This document shows positions 1 through 8,534 of a stretch of DNA of 64,000 nt, one piece after another. The notes beneath the pieces are model-generated. The model did no database searches and was not told the DNA's origin. It saw only the letters and a program-made list of their open reading frames with translations. Source of the stretch: Planctomycetaceae bacterium (GTDB lineage Bacteria > Planctomycetota > Planctomycetia > Pirellulales > PNKZ01); assembly GCA_016793115.1 (NCBI GenBank), contig JAEUIN010000180.1, forward strand, positions 1 to 64,000. The letters run 5' to 3'. Every line of letters begins with the position of its first letter. Positions within the stretch are counted from its first letter, which is position 1. A program made the position numbers and the translations under genes.

Positions 1-1271
1 CCGATTGCGGCAAGCAGCGCCGCTGCGGCTAACATGACGAGCGGAGACGTTCTCCTCGCCGGCGGCAGCTCCAGAGCGTAGCCGGCGAACTCCGGCTGGG
101 GCGCCAAGGCGGCGGTCGGCCGCACTCCGTTGCCGATAGGCGGCGGAGCCGGCAGCGACGTCGCACAGGGGACGGCGATCGGCAATGGCGACGGCGCCGC
201 CGGCTCCGGGACCGTCGGCGCGGTGAGGCTGCGCCGCAAGTCCTCCGCGACCTCCGACATCGACTGCTGACGGTCTTCAGGGCGTTTCGAGAGCATCCGT
301 CGGAACACGACGTCGGTCGCCTTCGGTACGCCGGGGATCTTGTCGCGGAGGGAGGGGATCGGCTGTTCGCGATGCGCGAGAATCTTTTCGACGACCGACT
401 CCCCGCCATACGGATTGGAGCCCGTCAGAATTCGGTAGAACGTGCAGCCGAGACTGTAGATATCCGATCGCGCGTCGGCCAGCTTCGTTTGCAGAGCTTG
501 TTCCGGGGCCATGTAGTCGATCGTTCCCAGCACGTCGCCCGTCTGGGTGAGGCTTTGCTGCGCTTGAGCGGCGGCTCCGCCTGTGCGATCGCTCAGTCGC
601 GCCAAGCCGAGGTCGAGAAGCTTGATTTGATTATCGCGCGTCAGCAGGATGTTCGCCGGCTTGATATCGCGATGAACGAGTCCTTCGCCGTGAGCATATG
701 CCAATGCGTGAGCCGCTTGAACGATGCAGTCGACCGCGACGCCGAGCGGCAACGGCCCGTTGCGCTTCACATGCGATGAGAGGTCGGCGCCGTCGACCCA
801 CTCCATCACCAAGTAATGGCGACCGCCGGTCTCGCCAAGCTGAAGTGCGCGGACGATGTTCGGATGGCGTAAGCGAAGAGCCGCATCCGCTTCTCTTAGA
901 AACCGTTGCAGGCCGCCCGACGAACGAACTGCGGCGACGTTGAGAACTTTGACGGCGAAGACATCCTTTTGTCCCGCGGCGCGCGCTTTAAAAACGGTAC
1001 CCACGCCTCCGCTACCAAGTCGCTCCAGAAGAATGAACGGACCGATGCGAAGTGCCGCGGCCTTACCTTGATAGAGCGCCGCGGCTTGATATTGCGTTAA
1101 GAGACCTCTTTTGGCGAGCGCACGCACAAACGTCTCGCCGTCGTCGTCGAGATTGGTCGCTTGCGCATGCAACTTAAGGCGAATTGCTTCGTCAAACAAC
1201 TCCGTCGCATCGACGACATCGAGAATCCGGCGAATATTGAGTCGTGTTAATTCGCCCGAGGGACCGTTCAT
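1..1271 (-). CDS. Serine/threonine protein kinase, C-terminus cut by window edge
   Basis: Eukaryotic-like Ser/Thr kinase that would phosphorylate proteins from the cytoplasmic side of the membrane. About 423 residues are visible. Residues 1-75 form a short helical region (RGLLTQYQAAAL) of the kind placed before planctomycete kinase domains. The kinase domain follows: glycine loop GSGGVG near 86-91, invariant Lys near 108 in FAVKVL, catalytic HRDIKPANILL near 200-210, DLG (instead of DFG) near 220, and APE near 255. A Pro/Ala-rich linker from about 350 leads to a hydrophobic stretch at about 410 (LVMLAAAALLAA), the start of a membrane anchor; the extracytoplasmic part lies outside the window. 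The ATG at 1271 is used because the frame is continuous from it and it supplies the whole N-terminal region. DLG for DFG is frequent in this phylum, so the kinase is probably active. Substrates are unknown. Confidence 0.9.
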   Translation of the reverse strand, partial: MNGPSGELTRLNIRRILDVVDATELFDEAIRLKLHAQATNLDDDGETFVRALAKRGLLTQYQAAALYQGKAAALRIGPFILLERLGSGGVGTVFKARAAGQKDVFAVKVLNVAAVRSSGGLQRFLREADAALRLRHPNIVRALQLGETGGRHYLVMEWVDGADLSSHVKRNGPLPLGVAVDCIVQAAHALAYAHGEGLVHRDIKPANILLTRDNQIKLLDLGLARLSDRTGGAAAQAQQSLTQTGDVLGTIDYMAPEQALQTKLADARSDIYSLGCTFYRILTGSNPYGGESVVEKILAHREQPIPSLRDKIPGVPKATDVVFRRMLSKRPEDRQQSMSEVAEDLRRSLTAPTVPEPAAPSPLPIAVPCATSLPAPPPIGNGVRPTAALAPQPEFAGYALELPPARRTSPLVMLAAAALLAAI

Positions 1272-1689
1272 TAGGGATGACGACGGAAAAGTGGTAGGAA
1301 GAATTTATCTCCGGTCTAACAGGCGAAGGCCGCATCCGCAACTGGTGTCGCGAAGCAGATCAAAATGTTTGCAATGGGCGTTTTCACGTACGTGAGCCCG
1401 GTTTTTAACCGCAGCCTTTATTGAGGTTCGCGGGGTGTGCGGAAGAACCGGAGAAGGCCGACGAAGCAGTGCGTCATTTCACAAGTGTCTGCGACGCTGC
1501 GCCATTTAATCCCCGCAAAATCCCTTACTCAAGTACTTTGCCTCACGCCGGCAGCCGATTTTGATCATCCAGCTACAACTCGCCGTTACACTGAGCGACG
1601 AGGTGATACATATCTGAAGGGAATCTTTGCGCCGGCCCGAATGGATGCATCCGCCTGTCCGTGGTCGTAAAGCAGGAAAAGGCGGGTGA
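1272..1689. other. Intergenic region without recognisable gene
   Basis: About 420 bases between the start of the kinase gene and the open frame of the integrase remnant. It looks less GC-rich than its surroundings. The short open frames in it show no recognisable family features. It could contain decayed sequence from the missing N-terminal part of the integrase, but I could not recognise core-binding-domain motifs in any frame. Confidence 0.5.
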
Positions 1690-1752
1690 CTAGCGGAGAC
1701 TATTTTTTATCTCCCGACAGGTTGCGATGCTTTTAAGGGTTTCGGAAGGCGA

Positions 1753-2787
1753 GTGCGTCGGTCGCTTTCCGTAGCGGAGTTTGAGTTGCTAATCGAAACC
1801 GCAACGACGACGGGCCGAGTTCGTGGCTTGTCCGGTGCCGATCGTGGCGTCTTGTACGTTCTGGCAGCCTATACCGGCTATCGCCGAAACGAACTCGGTT
1901 CGCTCACAACACGCTCTTTCAATTTCGCAGCGACGCCTCCGCAAGTCACAGTCGAGGCGGGCTACTCGAAACGAAAACAACTGGACGTCATACCGTTGCG
2001 GAGTGATGTGGCCGAGCAGTTGCAGAAGTGGCTGCAAGAGAAAAGCGATCTCAAAGCAAACGAACGCTTGTTCAAAGTGACGGACAGGAGAACGGCGGAG
2101 ATACTGCGTTGCGATCTTGAAGCTGCTCGCAAGCAATGGATCAAAGACGCGGCGAACGATGTTGAGCGAGAACGCCGCGAGGCTTCGTCGTTCCTCGCTC
2201 ACGTGAACGAACACAAGCAGGTCGTCGACTTTCACTCACTTCGAATGACGTTCATCACGAATCTTTCGCGAGGCAACGTCTCGCCGAAACTCGCTCAAAC
2301 GCTGGCGCGTCATAGCGACATCAATCTTACGATGAACACCTATACGACTCTCGGAATGGCGGACCAGTCGAACGCGATCGACTCCCTACCGCCCGTACCG
2401 AATCTCGGAAGGTCGATGCCGAACCTTCCCGGCCGCAATCCTAACCAAGAGCTTGTACCGCTGCTTGTACCTGCGGCAGACCTGCACAGTCATGCGGCGT
2501 CTTCGCATGACAACCCGGCCAGGTCGATGAACCCTCAACCAAGTGGTGAAGGTCACGCAAAGAATCTCTCGGAAAAAGAGCGGCCCGGCGTGTGCTGTCA
2601 CGTGCCGGGCCGCTCTGTCTCAAGAAGTACCGAAGGTGGGAGTCGAACCCACACGCCCTTTCGGACACTGGATTTTGAATCCAGCGCGTCTGCCATTCCG
2701 CCACTCCGGCGCGTCGACCGGTCCGGCGGCGATTCGCGTCGTTGCGCGTACCGCCGGCGAGCCCTCGAACACGACAACACAGTCTAG
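1753..2787 (+). CDS. Tyrosine recombinase/integrase, N-terminally truncated, reading through tRNA-Leu
   Basis: Catalytic half of a phage-type site-specific integrase. The tyrosine-recombinase residues are in order: Arg44 in TGYRRNEL, Lys near 72-75 in YSKRKQ, His161/Arg164 in FHSLR, His187 in ARHSDI, and the nucleophile Tyr197 in MNTYTT. The SAM-like core-binding domain (about 100-170 residues) expected before the catalytic domain is absent. The frame upstream of the GTG start at 1753 is open only back to 1690, after a TGA at 1687. After about residue 210 there is a low-complexity tail, and from about residue 292 the frame is antisense to the tRNA-Leu gene, so the last 50 or so residues are probably not original protein. 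Most likely this is the remnant of an element that integrated at the tRNA. The catalytic set is intact, so some activity cannot be excluded, but lack of the arm/core-binding part argues against it. Confidence 0.75.
   Translation: MRRSLSVAEFELLIETATTTGRVRGLSGADRGVLYVLAAYTGYRRNELGSLTTRSFNFAATPPQVTVEAGYSKRKQLDVIPLRSDVAEQLQKWLQEKSDLKANERLFKVTDRRTAEILRCDLEAARKQWIKDAANDVERERREASSFLAHVNEHKQVVDFHSLRMTFITNLSRGNVSPKLAQTLARHSDINLTMNTYTTLGMADQSNAIDSLPPVPNLGRSMPNLPGRNPNQELVPLLVPAADLHSHAASSHDNPARSMNPQPSGEGHAKNLSEKERPGVCCHVPGRSVSRSTEGGSRTHTPFRTLDFESSASAIPPLRRVDRSGGDSRRCAYRRRALEHDNTV
2628..2710 (-). tRNA. tRNA-Leu (anticodon CAA)
   Basis: 83-nt class II tRNA. The acceptor stem GCCGGAG pairs with CTTCGGT (G1-U72 wobble), with discriminator A73 at 2628. 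The anticodon stem CTGGA/TCCAG encloses a seven-base loop TTCAAAA, giving anticodon CAA. A long variable arm (GTCCGAAAGGGC region) and the T-loop TTCGACT are present. No CCA is encoded. The integrase remnant on the other strand runs straight across it, which fits use of this tRNA as an attachment site. Confidence 0.93.
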
Positions 2788-3029
2788 CATCCGGTTCGCA
2801 GGTCGTGAACCGGCTCGCGACGGCATTTTTTCCTCCCGCCCCGCCCTACCATCGGCGACGACGCCGCGCCTCGGCGCCATCGGCGCGGCGGTCGGCGACC
2901 GTACGCCCGTCGCAGAGTCGACCTATTCCGCAGGCTCGGCACTTGGAATAATCCTTCACATCGCTACGGCCGCGGCCCACAAACGCCGACGGGATGCGCG
3001 ACACGCGCCGCAGTGCAGGAACAATGCCC

Positions 3030-4286
3030 ATGACGATCGTGTTGTTCGAAGACGACCTCGTGCCGCAGCTCTATCCGATCACCGTCGGCAGGCCGGCCGC
3101 ATCGATCAGCTGCGGCGGCTTCACCCTCGCCGAGCTCTGTCGGGCCCTCGGCGTCGAACCGACGTTGTTCGTTCGCCCTCATTTGCGCGATCTGCTCCGT
3201 GCCGACGGTTTCAACGCCGGCCGCCCGGCCGACGACGTCTCGCTGCAACCAACCGCCGGCGACCCGCTCGTACTGATCAATGCGCGGCTCGTGCCGAGCG
3301 TCGCCGCCGTCGAACGCGCGGTGCAATTGGGGCGCGACGGAAAACCGGGACTCTACGCGACGAGCGGTTCGCTCGCCGCGGCCGTATTGCCGCTCGACGC
3401 CCCGAGCCTTTCCGCCGCAATGTCGCCGGCCGAGGTCGTGGCCTTTCTGCAGGCGTTGCCGGTGCCGACCGTGGAACTCGATCTGCCGCTGTTTCAGCAT
3501 CCGCACGACGTCGTCCGCCACAATCTCACGATTCTCAACGACAACTTGCAGTTCCGCTTGCGGCGCGGCGACTATCGCGAAGTGGCCGACGGCGTGTTCG
3601 TCGCCCCGGGCGCGACGCTCGGGCAATACTGCGTTTCCGAGACCGACAAAGGTCCGGTGCTGCTCGACCGCGATTCGTCGATCGGTCCCTACTGCTTCCT
3701 CCGCGGGCCGGCCTATCTCGGGCCGCGGGCGCGTGTGATCGAGCAAGCCGCGATCAAAGACTGCGTGAGCTTGGGGCACACGACGAAGATCGGCGGCGAA
3801 GTCGAAGGCTCCGTCATCGAGCCGTATACGAACAAGCAACACCACGGCTTCCTCGGTCACAGCTACCTCGGCAGTTGGGTGAATCTCGGCGCGGGCACCT
3901 GCAACAGCGATCTGAAAAACACCTACGGCCAAGTGAACATGGACTACCACGGCCGGCGCATTTCGACCGGCATGCAGTTTCTCGGCGCGATGATCGGCGA
4001 CTACGCCAAGACGGCGATCAACACCGGCATCTTCACCGGCAAGACGATCGGCTCTTGCAGCATGGTCTACGGCTTCGTCACCACGAACGTGCCGAGCTTC
4101 GTGAACTATGCCCGCTCGTTCGGCCAGGTGACGGAAACGCCGGTCGACGTCATGGTCGCCACGCAGGCCCGCATGTTTGCGCGGCGCAGCGTCGAGCAAC
4201 GTCCGGCCGATATTCGCTTGCTGCACGACATGTACGAGCTGACGCGCCACGAACGGCAGATGGCCGGCGAGCCGCTGAGCTTGTAA
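3030..4286 (+). CDS. GlmU-like sugar nucleotidyltransferase, alternate type
   Basis: Probable sugar-1-phosphate nucleotidyltransferase with a left-handed beta-helix C-terminal part. It resembles the 'alternate GlmU' family known from Bacteroidetes. The N-terminus (MTIVLFEDDLVPQLYPITVGRPA) follows that family's pattern of I-LF-----L-P-T--RP and lacks the classical GGxGTRL loop. The C-terminal half carries hexapeptide-type segments and the stretch GFLGHSYLGSWVNLGAGT followed by NSDLKNTYG, typical of the group. In GlmU this chemistry makes UDP-GlcNAc for peptidoglycan and LPS; the substrate here is not proven. ATG 3030 is preferred over the ATGs at 2994 and 3024 because AGGA at 3017-3020 stands nine bases before it. 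It starts a plus-strand pair with metF, 62 bases downstream. Confidence 0.8.
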   Translation: MTIVLFEDDLVPQLYPITVGRPAASISCGGFTLAELCRALGVEPTLFVRPHLRDLLRADGFNAGRPADDVSLQPTAGDPLVLINARLVPSVAAVERAVQLGRDGKPGLYATSGSLAAAVLPLDAPSLSAAMSPAEVVAFLQALPVPTVELDLPLFQHPHDVVRHNLTILNDNLQFRLRRGDYREVADGVFVAPGATLGQYCVSETDKGPVLLDRDSSIGPYCFLRGPAYLGPRARVIEQAAIKDCVSLGHTTKIGGEVEGSVIEPYTNKQHHGFLGHSYLGSWVNLGAGTCNSDLKNTYGQVNMDYHGRRISTGMQFLGAMIGDYAKTAINTGIFTGKTIGSCSMVYGFVTTNVPSFVNYARSFGQVTETPVDVMVATQARMFARRSVEQRPADIRLLHDMYELTRHERQMAGEPLSL

Positions 4287-4348
4287 GCCCGACGGGGCAA
4301 GGTTATCGTCGATAGTTTGTCCGCCGCCCTCGACTCCGCACCTGACTC

Positions 4349-5221
4349 ATGAACCTTCGCGACGCATACGGTCCCGGCAAATTCGGTCTTTCGTTCGAGC
4401 TCTTCCCGCCGAAAACGGAAGCTTCGGAAACGGAACTGTTTCAACACGTCGCCGATTTGGTTACGTTTCGCCCCGACTACATCACCTGCACCTACGGCGC
4501 GGGGGGCTCGACGCAAGCCAAGACGCTCGACGTCATCGAGCGGGTGCGCAATAAGTTCGGCGTCGCCACGGCGTCGCACCTCACTTGCGTCGGCTCGACG
4601 GTCGAGCAACTGCGCGATTATCTGGTCGAAGCCGAGAAGCGGGGCGTGTCGAACATCGTCGCCCTGCGCGGCGACCCGCCGAAAGGAGAAACTGAGTTCC
4701 GCGCCGTCGCCGGCGGCTTCCGCTACGCCAACGAACTCGTCGCCTTCATCCGTGCGGAGTTCCCCCAGTTGGGCATCGCCGTGGCCGGCTATCCGGAAAA
4801 GCATCTCGAAGCGCCGAGCCTCGAAGTCGATCTGGCGAACCTAAAGCGCAAGGTCGAGAGCGGAGCCGACGCCGTCGTCACCCAGCTTTTCTACAACAAC
4901 GCCGACTTCTTCGCCTTCCGCGACCGCTGTCTGGCGCTGGGCATCGTCAAGCCGATCGTGCCGGGCATCCTGCCGGTGACGAACCTCGCGCAGATTCGTC
5001 GTATTACGTCGCTCTGCGGCGCGCAGCTGCCGAGCGAGTTCACCGCGGCGCTCGAACGCTGCGGCGACGACGCGGCGGCGCAGTTCGAAGTCGGCGTGGA
5101 GTTCGCCGTCCGCCAAGTACGCGAACTCCTCGACTCCGGCATCCCCGGCCTGCACTTCTACGTGCTCAACAAAAGCCCGGCCACCAGCCGCGTGCTCCGC
5201 GGAGTCGGATTGAAGCGGTAG
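4349..5221 (+). CDS. metF: Methylenetetrahydrofolate reductase
   Basis: Reduces 5,10-methylene-THF to 5-methyl-THF, the methyl donor for methionine synthesis; a cytoplasmic FAD enzyme with a TIM-barrel fold. The 290-residue length is normal for bacterial MetF. Visible motifs are SFELFPPKT near the N-terminus (catalytic Glu), YITCTYGAGGST, ASHLTCVG, NIVALRGDPPKG, DAVVTQLFYNNADFF and PIVPGILPV, in the family order. The ATG at 4349 begins the conserved N-terminus directly. No SAM or cobalamin riboswitch is apparent in the 62 bases before it. Confidence 0.95.
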   Translation: MNLRDAYGPGKFGLSFELFPPKTEASETELFQHVADLVTFRPDYITCTYGAGGSTQAKTLDVIERVRNKFGVATASHLTCVGSTVEQLRDYLVEAEKRGVSNIVALRGDPPKGETEFRAVAGGFRYANELVAFIRAEFPQLGIAVAGYPEKHLEAPSLEVDLANLKRKVESGADAVVTQLFYNNADFFAFRDRCLALGIVKPIVPGILPVTNLAQIRRITSLCGAQLPSEFTAALERCGDDAAAQFEVGVEFAVRQVRELLDSGIPGLHFYVLNKSPATSRVLRGVGLKR

Positions 5222-5237
5222 TATGGGTCGAGCGCAT

Positions 5238-5266
5238 TTGGCCGCACCGCGCCCGCGAGCTACAAT
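5238..5266 (+). promoter_or_regulatory. Candidate sigma-70-type promoter for the toxin-antitoxin pair
   Basis: TTGGCC at 5238-5243 and TACAAT at 5261-5266 are separated by exactly 17 bases and stand 42 bases before the antitoxin ATG. Both hexamers are close to the TTGACA/TATAAT consensus, in a region that otherwise only separates metF from the antitoxin gene. Confidence 0.4.
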
Positions 5267-5308
5267 AGACTTAGTCAGCCCGCTATCTCACTCGTGACGG
5301 CGTGACGT

Positions 5309-5533
5309 ATGTCGACCGTGTCCATCAAACAAGCGCAGGCCACGTTGGCCGATCTCATTCACTCCCTCTCGCCGGGCGAGGAAGTCGTCATCACCGAAAA
5401 CAACCAACCGGTTGCGCGGCTGATCCCGGCGACGTTGCCGCGCGAGCGTAAGCTCGGGTCGCTCCGCGGCACGGTGACGACTTCGGCCGACTTCGACGAA
5501 CCGCTCGACGATTTCGCGGACTATACGAATTGA
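5309..5533 (+). CDS. Phd/YefM-type antitoxin
   Basis: Predicted antitoxin that neutralises the adjacent PIN toxin and probably represses its own promoter. It is 74 residues long. The N-terminal part MSTVSIKQAQATLADLIHSL, then GEEVVITENNQPVARLIP, matches the Phd/YefM fold: helix, 'G-E-V-IT-N--PVA-L-P' strand pair, and a C-terminal toxin-binding tail (about 45-74). The stop codon overlaps the toxin start, giving translational coupling. A near-consensus promoter lies 42 bases upstream. Confidence 0.85.
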   Translation: MSTVSIKQAQATLADLIHSLSPGEEVVITENNQPVARLIPATLPRERKLGSLRGTVTTSADFDEPLDDFADYTN

Positions 5534-5916
5534 GACTTCTCCTCGATTCTCACGCGTTGATTTGGGCAGTCGACGATCCAACGCGCTTCCCCACGAATGT
5601 GCCGGCGGAATTACGGGCGCCCGCGAACGAACTTTGGGTCAGCGCAGCGACGATCTGGGAACTGTCCATCAAATGCAGTCTCGGCAAACTGACCCTGAGC
5701 CTGCCTTTCCGGATATGGATTGAGCAAGCCATGAACGACATCGGGGCCGCTGTGCTGCCGCTCACGATCCCGCACGCTGATCGACAGGTTCAACTTCCGT
5801 TTCACCACCGCGATCCGTTTGATCGGCTGTTGATCGCGCAAGCTCTGGTGGAAGATATGACGATCGTCAGCAACGAAACGCTGTTCGACGTCTACGGCGT
5901 CGTGCGTTTGTGGTAA
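5530..5916 (+). CDS. PIN-domain toxin, VapC-like
   Basis: Predicted ribonuclease toxin of a type II toxin-antitoxin pair. The 128 residues have the PIN-domain acidic pattern: LLLDSHALIWAV (first Asp), SAATIWELSIK (Glu), HHRDPFDRLLIAQAL (Asp pair) and TIVSNETLFDVYGV at the end. Translation starts at TTG 5530, overlapping the antitoxin stop by four bases; no ATG lies near the conserved N-terminus, which begins with the first Asp motif. PIN toxins of this type need Mg2+ and cut specific RNAs; the target is unknown. Confidence 0.85.
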   Translation: MRLLLDSHALIWAVDDPTRFPTNVPAELRAPANELWVSAATIWELSIKCSLGKLTLSLPFRIWIEQAMNDIGAAVLPLTIPHADRQVQLPFHHRDPFDRLLIAQALVEDMTIVSNETLFDVYGVVRLW

Positions 5917-5967
5917 CGATCTGAGTTTAAGACGGCCATCGTTGCGCCGTATGCCCGTTCGCCCGCG

Positions 5968-6465
5968 CTACGCCCCGTTAAACGCCTTCTCGAGGGCCGC
6001 GATGTCGAGCTTCTTCATCTCCATCATCGCGGCGAAGGCCCGCTCGACTTTGCTGCGGTCGGGGTCGTTCAACATCTTGGCCATCCCTTTCGGAGCGATT
6101 TGCCACGACAGGCCGAACTTGTCTTTGAGCCAGCCGCATTGCTGGGCGGCGGGGTCGCCGCCGGCGCCGAGCTTCTCCCAGTAGTGGTCGATCTCCTGTT
6201 GCGTGTCGCACATCACCTGCAGCGAAACGGCTTCGTTGAACTTGAAGATCGGTCCGCCGTTCAAAGCCGTGAACGTTTGGCCGTTCAGCTCAAATTCGAC
6301 GGTCAACACCGAGCCCGGCTCGCGGCCGTGAATCTCCTTGCCCGCCTCGGCGTAGCGGGTCGTATCGAGAATCTTGCCGGTCGGGAAAATGCTCAAGTAG
6401 AAATTTACCGCCTCTTCGGCTTGGCTGTCGAACCACAGACAGGGAACGATGGGGTTGGCGTGCAT
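5968..6465 (-). CDS. VOC-family (PhnB/glyoxalase-like) protein
   Basis: Small protein of the vicinal-oxygen-chelate superfamily, PhnB / 3-demethylubiquinone methyltransferase-like subgroup. Visible motifs are CLWFDSQAEEAVNFYLSIFP, GSVLTVEFELNGQTFTALNGG and GWLKDKFGLSWQIAP, in the normal family order. These proteins are often of unknown substrate, so no reaction is assigned. Start ATG 6465 (MHANPIVPCLWFD) is chosen because GGAG lies about eight bases before it; an upstream ATG at 6495 would add ten unconserved residues. It is the last minus-strand gene before the plus-strand toxin-antitoxin pair. Confidence 0.8.
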   Translation of the reverse strand: MHANPIVPCLWFDSQAEEAVNFYLSIFPTGKILDTTRYAEAGKEIHGREPGSVLTVEFELNGQTFTALNGGPIFKFNEAVSLQVMCDTQQEIDHYWEKLGAGGDPAAQQCGWLKDKFGLSWQIAPKGMAKMLNDPDRSKVERAFAAMMEMKKLDIAALEKAFNGA

Positions 6466-6719
6466 GGCTAAGTCTCCGTCGAGTAAGTCCGGCATTCAGG
6501 TTGATCACAACGACCAGTAGTCGAACGGCCCTTCGCTCAATCGACGGTCGAGAACAAATCGCGGCGTTTTTTTGCTCACGGCCGCAGTCTAGCGATTCGC
6601 CCGCGGAAATCACGGCGGGGTTTTGGCCGGCGGCGAAGGCAAGTCGGCGCAACGACTTAGCGCGAACGGCGGCGCCGCGGACGATCCGTTGAAGCGCGGG
6701 CCGACGCCGTTTCCGTCTC

Positions 6720-7562
6720 TCAGGCCGCCGCGGTGCGGCCGCGGTTGTGGCGGCGGTAGCGTTCCGCTTTGCGCTGAATGCGGTAGGCGTACCGCTTCGC
6801 TTCGGCGTCGAGTTTCTTGAGCCCCAGGTATTGCTTGAAGAAGCGGAGCCGATCGGTCCGCGTCACGCCGGGGATGTACGTCGAAAACAACAGCGCCGCC
6901 AAATCCTTCACTTGCCAGCGCGGCAGCCGCGAGTGCAGCAGCCGACCAAGGTCGATCAACACCAGGTCGAAGCCGTCGGGACGATCCGCGTCGTCGCGCA
7001 GGAAAAAGTGGCAGCAGTAGAAATCGCGATGGTAAAGCTTCTCGTTGTGCAGGCGCTGCGCGATGTCGACCAGTCGCGCGATGAGCGCCCGTTTGCGCTG
7101 CCGCCGCCGTTCCGCGGGCATCCGCGCCAGCGGGCCGGGAATGTAAATGTGCAGCGGCAGATAACCTTCCAGCTCGCGCGTCGCCAGGATGCTGCCGCAC
7201 GGGTGCGCGGCGTCGGCCCCGGCGAACACGGCTTCCGGCACGCGCACGCCGAGCGCCGCGGCCTTCTCCAAGTGCGCGTGTTCCTGCGGACCTGGGAACG
7301 ACGACGCCGGGCCGAGCAGCCGTTGCCACCAGGAAAGGCGGAACTGCTTCTTCACGTAAACGCTCAGCACTTCGTCGCCGGCCACCAGGCGATAGCGGGC
7401 CGTCGAGCGTCCCTGCTTCTCCACATGGTCGTCGGTCGGCTTCAACTCCGCGGCGTCGTCGTACGACTCGAGAGTCGCCTTCGCCAACAGCGTTTGATAC
7501 CGCGGATTAATCCAAAACATCGATCGCTCGCACAAACTTCGGAAAGTAACCTTCGTCGACAT
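6720..7562 (-). CDS. Kdo/WaaP-like lipopolysaccharide kinase
   Basis: Predicted small-molecule kinase of the protein-kinase fold that would phosphorylate a sugar of the LPS inner core at the cytoplasmic face. The 280 residues contain the catalytic loop YHRDFYCCHFFL (HRD-type), LVLIDLGRL as the metal-binding Asp motif, and VYVKKQFR as the likely ATP-binding lysine region. This pattern is that of WaaP/InaA/KdkA relatives. The start codon at 7562 shares one base with the stop of the epimerase gene upstream (TGATG), so the two are translationally coupled at the end of the LPS gene series. A longer in-frame start at 7766 would only cover the neighbour's coding sequence. Confidence 0.8.
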   Translation of the reverse strand: MSTKVTFRSLCERSMFWINPRYQTLLAKATLESYDDAAELKPTDDHVEKQGRSTARYRLVAGDEVLSVYVKKQFRLSWWQRLLGPASSFPGPQEHAHLEKAAALGVRVPEAVFAGADAAHPCGSILATRELEGYLPLHIYIPGPLARMPAERRRQRKRALIARLVDIAQRLHNEKLYHRDFYCCHFFLRDDADRPDGFDLVLIDLGRLLHSRLPRWQVKDLAALLFSTYIPGVTRTDRLRFFKQYLGLKKLDAEAKRYAYRIQRKAERYRRHNRGRTAAA

Positions 7563-8530
7563 CAGCCGGCCGAACGAATCTGGCGACCGCTGACGGGCAC
7601 CGGTCCGTTCCACAACTGGGCCGACAACAAATCGCGCAAACTTCGCTCCAGCGACGTCGTCGCCCGCCAACCGCATTCCTCCGCCGTCGTCTCGGTGCAA
7701 CCGAACACGTCGGCCACGTCGCCGGCTCGCAACGGGCCGTCGTCGCTTTCGATCGGCGCCCGACAACCGCTCAGCGCCAGCAAACGCTCCAGCACGTCGC
7801 GCAACCGGTGGGAACGCCCGGTCGCGATGTTGTAAATTCGGCCGGCGCGACCTTGCCGCAACACGGCCTCATAGCCGCGCACCGCGTCGCGCACGTCGAC
7901 GAAATCGCGCCGATGCGCCAAGTTGCCGCAACGAATCCGATCGACGTCGCCTCGCTGCAAGGCGGCCACCTGCTGCGCGAATCGCCCCAGCGACAACCGC
8001 TCGCTCAGCCCCGGCCCGACCAAATTGAACGTCCGCGCGACGATCACCTCGACCGGCCCGTCGCTCGGCAGCCCCGCGACGACCCGCGTCACCGCGAACT
8101 TCGCCCGCCCATAATCGGTCGTCGGCTCACAAGTCGCGTCTTCGCGCACGGGCAGCGTCCGCAGGCCCGCCTCGCCCAACTCGGCCGCACTGCCGACGGT
8201 GAGCATCCGCACCCGCCGCTGGGTGCGCTCCGCCGTCGCGACTAGGGCGTCGCACAGATTTCGAAACCCGTCGACGATCACCGCGCTTTGCCGCTCGGCC
8301 GGCTCCGTCGGCCCGCAAGCGGCGAGATGGTAGACCTCGTCCGGCTCGACTCGTTCGATCGCGCGCCGTACTGCGGCCCGATCGGTCAGATCGCAGCAAG
8401 CGTACTCCAGCGGCAGGCCGGAGGCCGGCGCGCGCCCCAGCGCGAACAGCGACCGATCGGCGCACCGCAACCGTTCGACGAGATGCCGTCCGCTGAATCC
8501 GTTCGCGCCGGTGATCAACACACGTTTCAT
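7562..8530 (-). CDS. NAD-dependent sugar epimerase/dehydratase (SDR family)
   Basis: Extended short-chain dehydrogenase acting on a nucleotide sugar. It has the Rossmann motif TGANGFSGRHL at residues 7-17, VYHLAA, the active-site pair YGRAK (Tyr-x-x-x-Lys), a PVEVIVARTFNLVGPG substrate segment, and RRDFVDVRDAVRGY. It most resembles the GDP-mannose 4,6-dehydratase / GDP-6-deoxy-mannose reductase branch; the exact substrate cannot be read from sequence. It is four bases downstream of the nucleotidyltransferase gene, which would make the activated sugar. An HldD-like role in ADP-heptose epimerisation is an alternative worth testing. Confidence 0.83.
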   Translation of the reverse strand: MKRVLITGANGFSGRHLVERLRCADRSLFALGRAPASGLPLEYACCDLTDRAAVRRAIERVEPDEVYHLAACGPTEPAERQSAVIVDGFRNLCDALVATAERTQRRVRMLTVGSAAELGEAGLRTLPVREDATCEPTTDYGRAKFAVTRVVAGLPSDGPVEVIVARTFNLVGPGLSERLSLGRFAQQVAALQRGDVDRIRCGNLAHRRDFVDVRDAVRGYEAVLRQGRAGRIYNIATGRSHRLRDVLERLLALSGCRAPIESDDGPLRAGDVADVFGCTETTAEECGWRATTSLERSLRDLLSAQLWNGPVPVSGRQIRSAG

Positions 8531-8534
8531 GCGG

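Noticed and set aside
2543..4315. 590-codon plus-strand open frame covering tRNA-Leu and the GlmU-like gene
   Set aside because: Arg-rich shadow frame of the real gene in another phase; no family motif, and it crosses the tRNA.
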